Assembly (NCBI GenBank): GCA_052400665.1
Contig: JBQTGK010000002.1
Origin: JBQTGK01 sp052400665
GTDB taxonomy: Bacteria > Bacteroidota > Bacteroidia > Bacteroidales > Marinifilaceae
DNA: 64,000 bases
Strand: one strand, 5' to 3'
The first letter of the stretch is position 1. Each line of letters begins with the position of its first letter. The notes beneath the pieces were generated by a model. The model was given only the letters and a program-made list of their open reading frames with translations, searched no databases and was not told where the DNA came from. Below, piece by piece: positions 63,301-64,000 of the stretch. The position numbers were made by a program, and so were the translations under genes.

Positions 63301-64000
63301 ATGCCTTTAATTGTAACCAATAAAGATAAGTGTAATCTTAGTTATACCTGCATTCGCGTATGTCCTGCCAAAGCAATAAAAATAGAAAACGATCATGCTA
63401 CTATTATACCAAACCGGTGTATTGGTTGTGGTAATTGTGTTAGTGTTTGTGCTCAGGAGGCTATAGAATATCGCAAGTCGGATAGCATTGTAAAACAGTT
63501 GCTAGGTGGAATTGATCCTGTTGTAGCTATTTGTGATCCTAGTATATCGGGTGAGTTTGATGATATTTTGGATTATAGGAATTTTGTTGGCATGATAAGG
63601 GCTTTGGGATTCGATTATGTGGTTGAAGCAGCCTTTGGTGCCGATTTGGTGGCATATAAGTATAAAGAATTATTCGAGAATTTTCATGGTAAATATTATA
63701 TTTCTACTAAGTGCCCAGCTTTGGTAAATCATGTGGAAAATTTTCATCCTGAATTAGTTGAAAATCTGGCACCAATTGTTCCACCAAATATTGCAATGGC
63801 AAAAGTTGTTCGTAAAAAATATGGAGCCAATGCCAGAATTGTTTCCCTTTCGCCATGTGTTGCAAGTAAGAACGATGTGAAAGCCTTTAATGGTTCCGAT
63901 GGAGACATTCATGCAGTACTTAGTTTTGTGGAACTCCGCGAATTATTTAAGGAGCGAGGTATTACAGAAAACTCTGTTGAATTTTCGGAATTCGACCCAC
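63301..64000 (+). CDS. Second [FeFe]-hydrogenase-like H-cluster-domain protein (cut by window end)
   Basis: ATG 63301, open to the end of the window (233 residues seen). A first ferredoxin-like site has Cys11, Ser14, Cys17, Cys21, so the second ligand is a serine (CNLSYTC); the second site is complete (Cys40-43-46-50). The H-cluster domain shows L1 Cys138 (STKCPA) and L2 Cys186 (SPCVASK); L3 is beyond the window. As in the first protein, the L1 motif lacks the paired Cys. It is probably another sensor or scaffold, or partner of the PAS protein; a catalytic role cannot be excluded without the rest. Confidence 0.85.
   Translation, partial: MPLIVTNKDKCNLSYTCIRVCPAKAIKIENDHATIIPNRCIGCGNCVSVCAQEAIEYRKSDSIVKQLLGGIDPVVAICDPSISGEFDDILDYRNFVGMIRALGFDYVVEAAFGADLVAYKYKELFENFHGKYYISTKCPALVNHVENFHPELVENLAPIVPPNIAMAKVVRKKYGANARIVSLSPCVASKNDVKAFNGSDGDIHAVLSFVELRELFKERGITENSVEFSEFDP

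Noticed and set aside
1..64000. CRISPR arrays, tRNA or rRNA genes, insertion sequences
   Set aside because: No regularly spaced repeats, no cloverleaf-like CCA-ending segments and no transposase frame were seen on reading both strands.

Overview
The window is AT-rich chromosomal DNA from a Bacteroidota bacterium. Evidence: SusC/SusD pairs, FecI/FecR-type regulators, Bacteroidota -7 promoter boxes (TAnnTTTG), lipoprotein signal peptides and linked pyrB-pyrI genes. Five sulfatases with GH2 and GH110-like enzymes suggest a marine, algal-polysaccharide-using member of the Marinilabiliales/Marinifilaceae type; that placement is inference.

Region 1 (1-21330) is a polysaccharide utilisation locus for a sulfated galactan-like glycan: a truncated sulfatase, a GH2 glycosidase with accessory domains, a Tat-exported FAD oxidoreductase that overlaps a protein with an SGAT (flavin-attachment-like) motif, four complete sulfatases, a GH110-like lipoprotein, and SusC/SusD plus a small surface lipoprotein. 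Two of its promoters share a conserved 25-bp element at an identical distance from the -7 box.

Region 2 (21430-37020) is a second SusC/SusD locus run by an ECF sigma factor and FecR anti-sigma, with an STN domain on SusC. It is followed by five thioredoxin-fold exported proteins (TlpA, Trx, Trx, TlpA, Trx) that look like a duplicated module, and by an HtrA-like protease with a second, degenerate protease domain.

Region 3 (37150-44470) has a histidine kinase/OmpR regulator pair, a TonB-receptor-like outer membrane protein and a small membrane protein. A tandem GGTTAA operator occurs upstream of the kinase, upstream of the outer membrane protein, and 7 kb away upstream of the first thioredoxin gene, which suggests a local regulon. 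Several gene remnants lie here: an MFS transporter N-terminus, a frameshifted membrane protein and an LruC-domain C-terminus.

Region 4 (44476-58590) is mostly housekeeping on the minus strand: a lipoamide-dehydrogenase-like flavoprotein lacking its redox cysteines, pyrBI, YigZ, an EamA transporter, DnaA, an MCE-domain protein, a peptidoglycan amidase, then LptD, a TrpG/PabA-type amidotransferase and RidA. The pyrBI leader carries an 85-codon Phe-rich ORF, a pause hairpin, a U-rich stretch and a terminator that the ORF reads through, ending 3 nt before pyrB. This matches the layout of enterobacterial UTP-sensing pyrBI attenuation.

Region 5 (58590-64000) is a long gene-poor stretch (a 26-codon ORF with its own hairpin, a twin promoter-like repeat, a membrane-protein remnant), then a four-gene cluster: an [FeFe]-hydrogenase-like protein with PAS domain, a SpoIIE/PP2C phosphatase, a thioredoxin-like [2Fe-2S] protein and a second H-cluster-domain protein cut by the window end. 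I read it as an H2/redox-sensing phosphatase signalling system rather than a catalytic hydrogenase operon.
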